A DNA stretch of 64,000 bases from Burkholderia sp. Bp8992 (lineage in GTDB: Bacteria; Pseudomonadota; Gammaproteobacteria; Burkholderiales; Burkholderiaceae). Shown piece by piece: positions 55,062 to 63,590 of this stretch (within the stretch, counting starts at the first letter, position 1; each line of letters starts with the position of its first letter). The translations under genes were made by a program, and so were the position numbers. Location: assembly GCF_003853705.1 (NCBI RefSeq), contig NZ_QTQI01000010.1:167718-231717 (forward strand). Reading direction: 5' to 3'. The notes beneath the pieces were generated by a model. It saw nothing but the letters and a program-made list of their open reading frames with translations, searched no databases and was not told the DNA's origin.

Positions 55062-56261
55062 ATGTCTGCTTCCGTACGACGCGTCTTCAAGACGAAGTGG
55101 TTTCACAAGGCAGCCGGGAAAGCGGGAATCGCCGATGGCGAGCTCTGCCGCGCGGTGCGGGAACTGGCCCGCGGCCAGGGCGTCGATCTCGGCGGCAACG
55201 TCTGGAAGAAGCGCCTCGACGGCAATCGGCAGCGCGGGATCGTGCTGGGCAAGGTCGGGCACACGTGGATGTTCGTGTTCCTGTTCGCGAAATGCGACCG
55301 CGACAACATCGATGCACGCGAACTGCGCGCCTTCAGAAAGCTCGCCGCGGACGTAGGTCGACACACTGACAGCGACATCGCGACGCTGGTCGCACTGAAA
55401 GAGCTTGTGGAGATTTGCAATGGCCAAGAGTCGATTCAAGAGCGACGCGACGGAGGCGGTCCACAGCGCCGCGTCGGGGCTTTATCGCGCCAGTCTGATC
55501 GACAAGAAGACGATGCGGGAATACGACGATCTCTGCATCGAAGCCGCGCCGCAGTTCGATCCCGAAGCGATCGCCCGCATCCGCAAGTCGGTCAACGTCA
55601 GCCAGAGCGTGTTCGCGCTGTACCTGAACACGACGACGTCGACGATCCGCCAATGGGAACAGGGCGACAAGCGGCCGAGCGGCATCGCCGCGCGCATGCT
55701 CCAGATCGTCGAGAAACACGGGCTCGAGGTGTTCTCCTGAGCCGGCTTCCCCGAATGCGCATGCACGGCCGACCGGACGCGGGCCGCAAGGAATATGACG
55801 GAGAGACAATGGTAAGACTGATTGGATGCGGTTTGCTGGCGCTGACGTTCGCGTCGACGGGCTGGGCCGCCGAGCATTACGTCGAGGTCTGGAACCCGCC
55901 CGAGGCGCGCCATCCGGCGGCCCGCACGCCGGCCGCACGCACGGGCGCCGATGCGCGCACCGGCAAGAGCACGGAGAAGCACGCGAGCGTCACGCCGAAA
56001 GCCGCCGCGAAGCCGCACAAGCGCCGTGTCGCCCAGACCGTGAAAGCCGGTTCGCACCGCCCGGCCGCCACCGCGACCGACACGCCGGCCGCACCGCGCC
56101 CCGTCGCCCAGCCTGCGCCGGGCCGCCTCACGGTGATGCGCCCTGCCGGCTCCGACGAGACGCACGCGCTAAACTTCTCCAATATCCCGCGTCAATACAC
56201 GCCGGACGGCAACGTGCTGCAGGTCGGCACGCGCGGCCGCGCTGCGGAGGTGACTCGATAA
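55062..56261 (+). CDS. RelE/HigB-type toxin whose reading frame lacks its own stop
   Basis: The first ~120 residues are a RelE-superfamily mRNA-interferase-like toxin (VRRVFKTKWFHKAAGKAGI, GVDLGGNVWKKRL, HTWMFVFLFAKCDRDNIDARELRAFRKLAAD, LVALKELVEICN). Family members stop about where the antitoxin starts. Here no stop occurs in frame: it runs through the antitoxin gene out of phase and then into the next gene, whose frame it shares, ending at that gene's TAA after 399 residues. Translation to the end would give a toxin fused to a basic tail. Either the stop was lost or the strain has a tolerated extension. Sequence error is also possible. Confidence 0.6.
   Translation: MSASVRRVFKTKWFHKAAGKAGIADGELCRAVRELARGQGVDLGGNVWKKRLDGNRQRGIVLGKVGHTWMFVFLFAKCDRDNIDARELRAFRKLAADVGRHTDSDIATLVALKELVEICNGQESIQERRDGGGPQRRVGALSRQSDRQEDDAGIRRSLHRSRAAVRSRSDRPHPQVGQRQPERVRAVPEHDDVDDPPMGTGRQAAERHRRAHAPDRRETRARGVLLSRLPRMRMHGRPDAGRKEYDGETMVRLIGCGLLALTFASTGWAAEHYVEVWNPPEARHPAARTPAARTGADARTGKSTEKHASVTPKAAAKPHKRRVAQTVKAGSHRPAATATDTPAAPRPVAQPAPGRLTVMRPAGSDETHALNFSNIPRQYTPDGNVLQVGTRGRAAEVTR
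55420..55740 (+). CDS. HTH-type antitoxin (HigA/XRE-like)
   Basis: DNA-binding antitoxin of 106 residues. The helix-turn-helix sits in the C-terminal half: IARIRKSVNVSQSVFALYLNTTTSTIRQWEQGDKRPSGIAARMLQIVEKHG. The N-terminus (MAKSRFKSDATEAVHSAASGLYRA) likely contacts the toxin. Order toxin-then-antitoxin matches HigBA-like modules. A perfect palindrome at the promoter is its expected binding site. Confidence 0.88.
   Translation: MAKSRFKSDATEAVHSAASGLYRASLIDKKTMREYDDLCIEAAPQFDPEAIARIRKSVNVSQSVFALYLNTTTSTIRQWEQGDKRPSGIAARMLQIVEKHGLEVFS
55809..56261 (+). CDS. Exported basic Pro/Ala-rich protein
   Basis: Protein of 150 residues, unknown function. A signal peptide (MVRLIGCGLLALTFASTGWAAE) precedes a Lys/Arg/Pro/Ala-rich middle (KHASVTPKAAAKPHKRRVAQTVK) probably disordered, and a short C-terminal block (NFSNIPRQYTPDGNVLQVGTRG). 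GGAGAG lies before the start. It shares the reading frame of the upstream toxin. Its TAA overlaps the next ATG by one base. Confidence 0.7.
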   Translation: MVRLIGCGLLALTFASTGWAAEHYVEVWNPPEARHPAARTPAARTGADARTGKSTEKHASVTPKAAAKPHKRRVAQTVKAGSHRPAATATDTPAAPRPVAQPAPGRLTVMRPAGSDETHALNFSNIPRQYTPDGNVLQVGTRGRAAEVTR

Positions 56262-56479
56262 TGGAAGCGCAGACCTACCACGGCTACCAGATCTGGGGCC
56301 ACGCGATCCTGCAGCAGGACGAGATCATGCAGCCCGAGCGCTTCGCGGCGAGCGGCACGATCACGCAGAACAACCGGCTCGTCGAAGCGTCCGGCGTGCT
56401 CGGCGTGTTCGACACCGAAGACGATGCGCGCAATGCAGGGCTCGAATGGGCGCGCGCCTGGATCGACAACCACCGCTGA
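56261..56479 (+). CDS. Small hypothetical protein
   Basis: Protein of 72 residues (MEAQTYHGYQIWGHAILQQ..., ending GLEWARAWIDNHR). It resembles the many short beta-rich Burkholderia proteins with a YHGYxIWGHA start; no function is known. GGAGG at 56246-56250 serves its start, which overlaps the preceding stop by one base, so the pair is co-translated. Confidence 0.7.
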   Translation: MEAQTYHGYQIWGHAILQQDEIMQPERFAASGTITQNNRLVEASGVLGVFDTEDDARNAGLEWARAWIDNHR

Positions 56480-56515
56480 TCCCGTCGCGCGCGCGCGGAT
56501 CGCGCATCGCAAATG

Positions 56516-56546
56516 CGGAAAGGGGCGTCATCGACGCCCCTTTCCG
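56516..56546. terminator. Bidirectional terminator
   Basis: 14-bp perfect stem CGGAAAGGGGCGTC / GACGCCCCTTTCCG with a 3-nt loop between convergent genes. T-runs are short on both sides. Confidence 0.75.
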
Positions 56547-56563
56547 TATTCAAACCCGGATAT

Positions 56564-57400
56564 TCAGGCGGCGGCCCGTGGCGGCCTCACCGTCACCTGC
56601 GGCCGGCCGACGAGCCGGGCCAGCACGACGATCGCCACCAGCGTCGCCACGTATGCGGCGATCTGGATGCCCGCCGGACGCGCGGTATAGCCGATCAGCG
56701 TATGCAGTGCCTTGCCGACGATGCTCGATTCCTTGAGCAGCCACGATGTATCCCAGACCGCATCGCCCCACGACGGCACGAGCCCCGCAGCCAGCAGGAA
56801 GCCGACGCACTGGCTCGCCATTCCCGCCGCGAGCAGCACGATCAACGCGTTGGTGACGGAGAACAGGCGCTTCAACGGAATCTGCAGCAGGCCCGCATAC
56901 ATCGCGTAGCCGAGCCCGGCGCCGCCGAGCACGCCCAGCAGCCCGCCGGCGATCATCTGCGGCGTCTGCCCCGGATCGCCCGCCGCGATCCCGTAGAGGA
57001 ACAGCACGGCCTCGGAGCCCTCGCGCAGCACCGCGACACCGACCACGATGGCGAGGCCCGTCAGCGGCCGGCTGCCGGCCGCGACGGCCCGGCCGACCGC
57101 GCCCATGTGCAGCGCCATCTCGCGGCCGTGCCGGCTCATCCAGATGCAATGCCATGCGAGCATCAGCGTCGCGACGAACATCACGCCCGCGTTGAAGACT
57201 TCCTGCCCCATGCCGGACGCCCACTGCGAGATCACGTCGGCAAACGCCGCGATCAGGCCTGCACCGATCACGCCGCCGGCCAGCCCGCCGCTCACCCACC
57301 AGCCGCGCCGCGGCACGCCCTTCGTGGCGGCCATCACGATCGAGACCACCAGCGCGGCCTCGAGCACTTCACGAAAGACGATCAGGGCAGTCGACAGCAT
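56564..57400 (-). CDS. FTR1-family iron permease
   Basis: Seven-helix inner-membrane iron permease of 278 residues. Both REXXE iron-relay motifs are visible: FREVLEA near residue 9 and LREGSEA near 125. The protein begins MLSTALIVFREVLEAALVV, typical of bacterial FtrC/EfeU. It is downstream of a cupredoxin gene (12-bp gap), forming a small ferrous-iron uptake pair that needs oxidation by the cupredoxin. The usual P19/FtrA partner is not adjacent. Confidence 0.92.
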   Translation of the reverse strand: MLSTALIVFREVLEAALVVSIVMAATKGVPRRGWWVSGGLAGGVIGAGLIAAFADVISQWASGMGQEVFNAGVMFVATLMLAWHCIWMSRHGREMALHMGAVGRAVAAGSRPLTGLAIVVGVAVLREGSEAVLFLYGIAAGDPGQTPQMIAGGLLGVLGGAGLGYAMYAGLLQIPLKRLFSVTNALIVLLAAGMASQCVGFLLAAGLVPSWGDAVWDTSWLLKESSIVGKALHTLIGYTARPAGIQIAAYVATLVAIVVLARLVGRPQVTVRPPRAAA

Positions 57401-57412
57401 GTCGGTATCCGC

Positions 57413-57745
57413 TTACTTGACGGTGAGGTGCGTCTTCGACTGCGCTTCGTGATACTCGTCGTGGAACTCGTAGGTTCCGGCCTTCAGCGGCCCGACCAGG
57501 ATCTCGGCCGACTTGCCGGCCGGCACGACCTTCTCCGCCTTGAAGTCGTCGCTCTCGAATTCCGCGGGCGTCGCGTCGAGGTTCTTCACGACGAATTTCA
57601 CCTTCTTGCCGGCAGGGATCGTCACGCCATCGGGAGAAAACTTGTGGTCCTTCAGGGTCAGGTTGACGACGTCGTCGGCAGCGAATGCGGACGTTGCCGA
57701 TGCGCCCAGCAGGGCCAGCGCGAAGCCGAAAGCAAAACGATTCAT
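57413..57745 (-). CDS. Periplasmic cupredoxin of the iron-uptake pair
   Basis: Protein of 110 residues. A signal peptide (MNRFAFGFALALLGASATSAFA) leads into a cupredoxin_1-like domain: VNLTLKDHKFSPDGVTIPAGKKVKFVVKNLDATPAEFES, then AGTYEFHDEYHEAQSKTHLTVK. It matches FtrB/EfeO N-domain proteins that oxidise Fe(II) for FTR1 permeases. No classical blue-copper Cys is seen, as in the family. A Fur-like box lies upstream. Confidence 0.85.
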   Translation of the reverse strand: MNRFAFGFALALLGASATSAFAADDVVNLTLKDHKFSPDGVTIPAGKKVKFVVKNLDATPAEFESDDFKAEKVVPAGKSAEILVGPLKAGTYEFHDEYHEAQSKTHLTVK

Positions 57746-58075
57746 GGTTGGGAACGGAGAATGGATCTTGAAGAGAATCGATACTAAGAGCGATTCGCAT
57801 TTCCGTATCGAATGCCCTCGTTGCCGCCATGGAAATAGTGTTTCACATCGTTTCGCAGTCCGTTGTCCGGAAAGGCTTTTCCCGACGCACGGCGCTGCAC
57901 GGCCACGGTCAATCGGGCCATACACCGACCGGCATGCGCGGCGCCGCCTCCATTCGTCAGACCACGGCCTGACGCGTCGTCGGCCAGGCGGTATCCTGCA
58001 CGCAACGCTTGACCTTCCCACCATGGCAAACTTCATGCTGACGGTGTTCGTCAATCGACCACTCAGGAGAACACG
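57746..58075. other. Divergent promoter region of iron pair and copper chaperone
   Basis: Between the leftward cupredoxin gene and the rightward HMA protein. It contains a Fur-box-like element (listed separately) in AT-rich sequence near the cupredoxin start, and AGGAGA before the chaperone. No further gene is seen. Confidence 0.4.
57785..57799 (-). promoter_or_regulatory. Fur-box-like element
   Basis: On the minus strand TGCGAATCGCTCTTA, matching the TGAGAATNATTCTCA Fur consensus (7-1-7) at 10-11 of 15 positions, about 40 bp upstream of the cupredoxin start. Iron repression of the pair is likely. Confidence 0.5.
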
Positions 58076-58276
58076 ATGGAATTCGAAGTCCAGGACATGA
58101 CCTGCGGCGGCTGCGCCAATGCGATCACGCGTGCGGTGACGGCTGCCGATCCTGCCGCGAAGCTCGACATCGACGTCGCGGCGAAGATCGTCAAGGTCGA
58201 ATCGGCGCAAGGCGCCCAGCGCGTGCAGTCGATCATCGAAGCCGCCGGCTTCCACCCTGCGTTGCGCACCGCCTGA
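58076..58276 (+). CDS. Heavy-metal-associated (CopZ-like) copper chaperone
   Basis: Protein of 66 residues, a complete HMA ferredoxin-like domain. MTCGGCANAITRAVTAADP has the MXCXXC Cu(I) site. The remainder (AAKLDIDVAAKIVKVES, VQSIIEAAGFHPAL) completes it. It carries Cu(I) in the cytoplasm in the family. AGGAGA precedes the start. It is divergent from the iron-uptake pair, whose cupredoxin may need copper; a functional link is only inferred. Confidence 0.9.
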   Translation: MEFEVQDMTCGGCANAITRAVTAADPAAKLDIDVAAKIVKVESAQGAQRVQSIIEAAGFHPALRTA

Positions 58277-58336
58277 CGCACACCCGGGAGGGCGGGCGCA
58301 GCGCCGAGCGGCGATGCGCCCGTGCATGCCAACGCG

Positions 58337-59827
58337 TCAGCGCAGCCGGATCAGCGTCGACTTCAGCTCGGTGTATTTCTCGAGCGCGTGCAGCGACTTG
58401 TCGCGGCCGTTGCCCGACTGCTTGTAGCCGCCGAACGGGAAGTTCATGTCGCCGCCCTCGTCGTAGCAGTTCACCCATACGGTCCCCGCACGCAAGCGGC
58501 GCGATACGTCGTGCGCGGTCGTCAGGTTCGACGTCCACACGGCCGCGGCCAGCCCGTATTCGGTATCGTTCGCGATCCGCACGGCCTCGTCGACATCGTC
58601 GAACACGATCACCGACAGCACGGGCCCGAAGATTTCCTCGCGCGCGATCTTCGCATCGGGTTTCACCTCGAACACCGTCGGCTCGACATAGAAGCCGCCC
58701 GTCTCCTGCTTCACGCGCGCCCCGCCCGTGACGAGCGTGCCTTCGCTGCGCCCCGCGTCGATATAAGCGAGCACGCGCTCGAGCTGGATGCCGTCGACGA
58801 TCGCACCCATCGACACCGACGGATCGAGCGGATTGCCCGGCACATAGGCGCGCGCGGCCGCGACGAGCTTCTCAATGAAGGCGTCCTTGATGTCGCGATG
58901 CACGAGCAGCCGCGAACCGGCCGTACACATCTCGCCCATGTTGTAGAAGATCGCGCCGGCCGCCGTTTGCGCAGCACGGTCGAGATCGGGGCAATCGGGC
59001 AGCACGATGTTCGGCGACTTGCCGCCGAGCTCGAGCCACGCGCGCTTCAGGTTCGACTGCGCCGCATACTGCATGATCAGCTTGCCGACGGCCGTCGAGC
59101 CCGTGAACGCGATGCAGTCCACGTCGCGATGCAGCGCGAGCAGCTTGCCCGGTTCGCCCGCGCCCGGCACGACGTTGAACACGCCGGCCGGGATGCCGGC
59201 TTCGAACGCGAGCTGCGCGACGCGGATCGCGGTCAGCGGCGATTTCTCCGACGGCTTCAGCACGACGCTGTTGCCGGCCGCGAGCGCGGGGCCGAATTTC
59301 CACGCGGCCATCAGGATCGGGAAGTTCCACGGCACGACGGCCGCCACCACGCCGACCGGCTCGCGCGTGACGAGCCCGACGAGGTGATGATCGGCCGGCG
59401 CAACCTCGCCGCCGACCTTGTCGATCGCTTCCGCGAACCATTCGACGCAGTACGCGGCGCCCGGCACGTCGACCGTCGTCGTGTCGCCGATCGGCTTGCC
59501 CGCGTCGAGCGTCTCGAGCAGCGACAGTTCGTCGAGATGCTCGCGCATCAGCGCGGCCCAGCGCAGCAGCACGGCCTTGCGTGCACGCGGGTTCAGGCCG
59601 GCCCATACGCCTGCGTCGAACGCGCGGCGGGCAGCCGCGACGGCCGCGTTCACGTCGGCTTCGCCGCAGTCGGCGACCTTCGCCAGCACGCGGCCGTCGA
59701 TCGGGCTCACGCAGTCGAACGTCTTGCCGCCATGCGCGTCGCGCGACGCGCCGTCGATGAATGCGCGCCCTTCGATCTCGAGCGACGCCGCCTTGTCCTG
59801 CCAGTCAGCCAAAGTCAACTTGTTCAT
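58337..59827 (-). CDS. puuC: Gamma-glutamyl-gamma-aminobutyraldehyde dehydrogenase-type aldehyde dehydrogenase
   Basis: NAD(P)-dependent aldehyde dehydrogenase of 496 residues. VVPWNFPILMAAWKFGPALAAGN and FTGSTAVGKLI bind NAD. Catalytic Glu is in LELGGKSPNIVL and Cys in NMGEMCTAGSRLLVH near residue 300. It ends MNFPFGGYKQSGNGRDKSLHALEKYTELKS, typical of PuuC. It oxidises the aldehyde made from glutamyl-putrescine. It sits next to the PuuR-type regulator and PuuD/PuuA, supporting putrescine use. Confidence 0.92.
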   Translation of the reverse strand: MNKLTLADWQDKAASLEIEGRAFIDGASRDAHGGKTFDCVSPIDGRVLAKVADCGEADVNAAVAAARRAFDAGVWAGLNPRARKAVLLRWAALMREHLDELSLLETLDAGKPIGDTTTVDVPGAAYCVEWFAEAIDKVGGEVAPADHHLVGLVTREPVGVVAAVVPWNFPILMAAWKFGPALAAGNSVVLKPSEKSPLTAIRVAQLAFEAGIPAGVFNVVPGAGEPGKLLALHRDVDCIAFTGSTAVGKLIMQYAAQSNLKRAWLELGGKSPNIVLPDCPDLDRAAQTAAGAIFYNMGEMCTAGSRLLVHRDIKDAFIEKLVAAARAYVPGNPLDPSVSMGAIVDGIQLERVLAYIDAGRSEGTLVTGGARVKQETGGFYVEPTVFEVKPDAKIAREEIFGPVLSVIVFDDVDEAVRIANDTEYGLAAAVWTSNLTTAHDVSRRLRAGTVWVNCYDEGGDMNFPFGGYKQSGNGRDKSLHALEKYTELKSTLIRLR

Positions 59828-59924
59828 CAGGATGCCTCAGTTTTTTGGCATTCGCGATGCGGCACGCCGCTGCGCATGATGCGCAGCCAGCCAGCAGCGA
59901 ATGCAGTGATGCGCGGTGGGAAGG

Positions 59925-60494
59925 TCAGAAGGTCGCCGGCGAATTGGCCGAGACGACCTCGCAGATCAGTTCCGCGCTGGGATTGCGAAAACGGTGCGGC
60001 AAACGGCTTTCGAAGTAGTAGCCGTCTCCGGGGTCGAGCAGCCACGTCGCGCCGTCGACGGTCAGCTCGAGCCGACCCGATACGACGACACCGCCCTCGT
60101 GCCCCGCGTGCACGAGCATCTCGGGCCCCGTGTCGGCGTGCGGCTGATAGATCTCGCGCAGGATGCACATGTTGCGGTCCTTCACGCTCGCGCCGACCAG
60201 GTGAAACGCGAGCGTGTCGTTGCCGAGGTTCGGCATCTCGTCACGACGCGACACGACCGAGCGCGACTCGACGAGCTCGAACGTGAAGAACTCCGCGAGA
60301 CTCATCGGTATGCATTCGAGCAATTTCTTCAGCGAGCCGACCGACGGGCTCACGCGGCCCTGTTCGATCAGCGAGATCGTGCCGTTGGTCACGCCGGCGC
60401 GCTTCGCGAGTTCGCGCTGCGACAGGCCATGCTTGTTGCGCACGAAGCGCAGGCGCTCGGCGACTTCGGTGGACATCGATTCGGTTTCGGACAC
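59925..60494 (-). CDS. puuR: XRE-cupin transcriptional regulator (PuuR-like)
   Basis: Regulator of 189 residues. The N-terminal helix-turn-helix is VAERLRFVRNKHGLSQRELAKRAGVTNGTISLIEQGRVSPSVGSLKKLLE. The C-terminal cupin domain (MLVHAGHEGGVVVSGRLELTVDGATWLLDPGDGYYFESRLPHRFRN) binds an effector, putrescine in PuuR. It is the probable repressor of the flanking genes. Confidence 0.9.
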   Translation of the reverse strand: MSETESMSTEVAERLRFVRNKHGLSQRELAKRAGVTNGTISLIEQGRVSPSVGSLKKLLECIPMSLAEFFTFELVESRSVVSRRDEMPNLGNDTLAFHLVGASVKDRNMCILREIYQPHADTGPEMLVHAGHEGGVVVSGRLELTVDGATWLLDPGDGYYFESRLPHRFRNPSAELICEVVSANSPATF

Positions 60495-61398
60495 GATAAG
60501 TGCGATGGCAAAGTGAAACGACGCGGTGGACAGCCGTTGAATATTCTAATCACTTTATGCCGCATATCAGCGGGGAAAACCCTGAAAGGCGTTCGAAATA
60601 ATGAACACCCCGCCGACCATTCCTTTTGCGAATCTTTTGTTCCCGTTGCTCGGGAAAGCCCTGATACAGGACCGTTAAAAAACATTTGACGCCGTTTTTG
60701 GCTCGTATATGCTGGCTCTCAGGTTGGCGTCATCAGACTTTAATGAGCAGCAAAAAAGCGTTATTGCAACGCAAAAATTGATGCTCATCAATGTAAATGA
60801 TGTCGAACCGGCGCCTTGATTATTTTAAACGCCCAGTGCGTTGAAACGGTCGGGTGTTCAATACTTTCAACAAACCAGTCGAGTGTAATCGTGAGAGTCC
60901 GTGGCCCTCTGGTGAGGTGGGATCGAGGCGATGTGCGAAGTTTGCGCAGCGCCGTTCCCGCTTCCGACGGCAGTTGCGGCTGGCATAGTCCTCGCCTGCT
61001 TCACCTGTCGATCTACACCATCCTGTCCCGTCGTTCCGTTCGGCGCCACAACGCCGTTTCCGCACGCGCATTCGTCGCCGTCGATACCGACGAAGTGGCG
61101 TCGCTGCTGCCGTAGCGCCTCTCCTTTCTTTACGTCGTTCGTTTCGCCTGCTGATTCGCCAACCGCATGGTCCGTGCGGTGACGGAACGCGTTCGCGCAT
61201 TCGTTGCCGCGTCGCGTGTCGCAATGAAACGAACGACGGCCTGATCGTCGCGCGCAGCGCGGATCGCCACGCCATCCCGTTGCGCCCATTCACCAGCGGC
61301 CTTGCGCTTTGCGCCAGGCTGCGGGGCTGTTGCACGCCTGCGTTTCGCGCCGTCCGGCGAGCTGCACGCAACAACCCTCCGGATAACTGATTGACGTC
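60495..61398. other. Long divergent region between puuR and puuD with palindromic sites
   Basis: About 900 bp. The part near puuR is AT-rich (60540-60860) and holds TTGATGCTCATCAA (60778-60791), a perfect inverted repeat, and TTGCAACGCAA (60764-60774). PuuR sites of this TGAT/ATCA style are plausible. The part from 60900 to 61390 is GC-rich with open frames on both strands but no credible protein. A long untranslated leader for puuD is possible. Confidence 0.5.
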
Positions 61399-62184
61399 AT
61401 GGAAAGGAAACCCCTCGTCGGCATCACTGCCGACCTCACGCAAATCGGCGCACACGCGTCGCACACGGTCGGCGACAAATACGTCGCCGCGATCGTCGAC
61501 GGCGCGCACGCGTTCGCGATGGTGCTGCCCGCGCTCGGCGCGCGCCAGTCGGTCGACGACGTGCTCGCCACGGTCGACGGGCTGTTGTTTACCGGCAGCT
61601 ACTCGAACGTCGAGCCGCACCTGTATGGCGGCGAACCGAGCGCACCCGGCACGAAACACGACCCGGCACGCGACGCGACGACGTTGCCGCTGCTGCGCGC
61701 CGCGATCGCCGCGGGCGTGCCGGTGCTCGCTGTCTGCCGCGGCTTCCAGGAGCTGAACGTCGTCTGTGGCGGCACGCTGCACCAGCGCGTGCATGAAGTG
61801 CCGGGCCTCGCCGATCACCGCGAAGACGACGACGCGCCGATGGACACGCAATACGGCCCCGCGCACGTCGTGCGCCTGACGCCCGGCGGCAAGCTGCACG
61901 CGCTCGCCGGCGGCCGCGACGAAGTGCACGTGAACTCGCTGCACAAGCAGGGCATCGCGCAGCTCGGCTCCGGCCTCGCCGTCGAAGCCGTCGCACCGGA
62001 CGGCCTGATCGAGGCCGTCAGCGTCGTCGATGCACCGGCTTTCGCGCTCGCCGTGCAGTGGCACCCCGAATGGCGCCATGCGCAGGACCCGCTGTCGAGC
62101 GCGATCTTCCGCGCCTTCGGCGATGCCTGCCGCGCCCGCCGCACTGCCCGCACGCGCGCCATGGCCGCCGCCGCGCTCGCCTGA
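61399..62184 (+). CDS. puuD: Gamma-glutamyl-gamma-aminobutyrate hydrolase
   Basis: Class I glutamine-amidotransferase-like hydrolase of 261 residues. It releases GABA from gamma-glutamyl-GABA. Cys nucleophile in PVLAVCRGFQELNVVCGG near residue 115 and His/Glu in VQWHPEW near 220. N-terminal KPLVGITADL and VNSLHKQGI are family-specific. It starts the rightward operon followed 31 bp later by puuA. Confidence 0.93.
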   Translation: MERKPLVGITADLTQIGAHASHTVGDKYVAAIVDGAHAFAMVLPALGARQSVDDVLATVDGLLFTGSYSNVEPHLYGGEPSAPGTKHDPARDATTLPLLRAAIAAGVPVLAVCRGFQELNVVCGGTLHQRVHEVPGLADHREDDDAPMDTQYGPAHVVRLTPGGKLHALAGGRDEVHVNSLHKQGIAQLGSGLAVEAVAPDGLIEAVSVVDAPAFALAVQWHPEWRHAQDPLSSAIFRAFGDACRARRTARTRAMAAAALA

Positions 62185-62215
62185 GCGCGCCGACCCAAAC
62201 AAAACGAGAACAGAC

Positions 62216-63553
62216 ATGCAAGACATCGAAAGTTTTCTGAAACAGCACCGGATCACCGAAGTCGAGGCGATCATTCCCGACATGGCCGGTATCGCGCGCG
62301 GCAAGATCACGCCGCGCAACAAGTTCACGTCCGGCGAATCGATGCGCCTGCCGCAGGCCGTGATGGTGCAGACCGTCACCGGCGAGTATCCGGAAGACGG
62401 CTCGCTGACCGGTGTGACCGATCCCGACATGGTGTGCGTGCCCGACGAGTCGACGATCCGCCTGATCCCGTGGGCCGTCGACCCGACCGCGCAGGTGATC
62501 CACGACTGCGTGCACTTCGACGGCTCGCCCGTTGAAATCTCGCCGCGCTACGTGCTGCGCCGCGTGCTCGAGCTGTACAAGGCCAAGGGCTGGAAACCCG
62601 TTGTCGCACCGGAACTCGAGTTCTACCTGGTCGACATGAACAAGGACCCGGACCTGCCGCTGCGCCCGCCGGTCGGCCGCACGGGCCGCCCCGAAACGGG
62701 CCGCCAGTCGTATTCGATCGAGGCCGTCAACGAGTTCGATCCGCTGTTCGAGGACATCTACGAGTACTGCGAAGCACAGAACCTCGACATCGATACGCTG
62801 ATCCACGAAGTCGGCGCCGCGCAGATGGAGATCAATTTCATGCACGGCGACGCGCTGTCGCTGGCCGACCAGGTGTTCCTGTTCAAGCGCACGGTGCGCG
62901 AGGCCGCGCTGCGTCACAACATGTACGCGACGTTCATGGCCAAGCCGATGGAAGACGAACCGGGTTCGGCGATGCACGTGCACCAGAGCATCGTCGACGA
63001 GGAAACGGGCCTGAACCTGTTCACGTCGCAGGAAACCGGCGGCGCGACGTCGATGTTCTACAACTACCTCGCGGGCCTGCAGAAGTACACGCCGGCGCTG
63101 ATGCCGATCTTCGCGCCGTACATCAACTCGTACCGCCGCCTGTCGCGCTTCATGGCCGCGCCGATCAACGTGCAGTGGGGCTACGACAACCGCACGGTCG
63201 GCTTCCGCATCCCGCACTCGGGCCCGTCGGCACGCCGCATCGAGAACCGCATCCCGGGCGTCGACTGCAACCCGTACCTCGCGCTCGCCGCGACGCTCGC
63301 GGCCGGCTACCTCGGCATGACGCAGCGCCTGGAGCCGACCGAGCCGCTCGTCAGCGACGGCTACGACCTGCCGTACCAGCTGCCGCGCAACCTCGAGGAA
63401 GGGCTGACGCTGATGGCCGCGTGCGAACCGCTCGGCGAGATCCTCGGCCACAAGTTCCTGAAAGCGTATTTCGCGCTGAAGGAAACCGAATACGAAGCGT
63501 TCTTCCGCGTGATCAGCTCGTGGGAACGCCGCCATCTGCTGCTGCACGTCTGA
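62216..63553 (+). CDS. puuA: Gamma-glutamylputrescine synthetase (glutamine synthetase family)
   Basis: Enzyme of 445 residues that ligates glutamate to putrescine with ATP. Glutamine-synthetase signatures: VVAPELEFYLVDMNKDPDLPL near residue 130, SAMHVHQSIVDEETGLNLF near 255, and RRIENRIPGVDCNPYLALAATLAAG near 340. The N-terminus EVEAIIPDMAGIARGKITP is typical of the PuuA/GS-III-like polyamine branch. It is between puuD and an aminotransferase on one transcript. Confidence 0.93.
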   Translation: MQDIESFLKQHRITEVEAIIPDMAGIARGKITPRNKFTSGESMRLPQAVMVQTVTGEYPEDGSLTGVTDPDMVCVPDESTIRLIPWAVDPTAQVIHDCVHFDGSPVEISPRYVLRRVLELYKAKGWKPVVAPELEFYLVDMNKDPDLPLRPPVGRTGRPETGRQSYSIEAVNEFDPLFEDIYEYCEAQNLDIDTLIHEVGAAQMEINFMHGDALSLADQVFLFKRTVREAALRHNMYATFMAKPMEDEPGSAMHVHQSIVDEETGLNLFTSQETGGATSMFYNYLAGLQKYTPALMPIFAPYINSYRRLSRFMAAPINVQWGYDNRTVGFRIPHSGPSARRIENRIPGVDCNPYLALAATLAAGYLGMTQRLEPTEPLVSDGYDLPYQLPRNLEEGLTLMAACEPLGEILGHKFLKAYFALKETEYEAFFRVISSWERRHLLLHV

Positions 63554-63590
63554 GCGTGCGCACGACCGAATACGGAATCACGGAGGAAAC

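Noticed and set aside
60816-61289. Proteins of 99 and 140 residues in the puuR-puuD gap
   Set aside because: The two frames overlap on opposite strands, have no ribosome-binding site and no recognisable domain.
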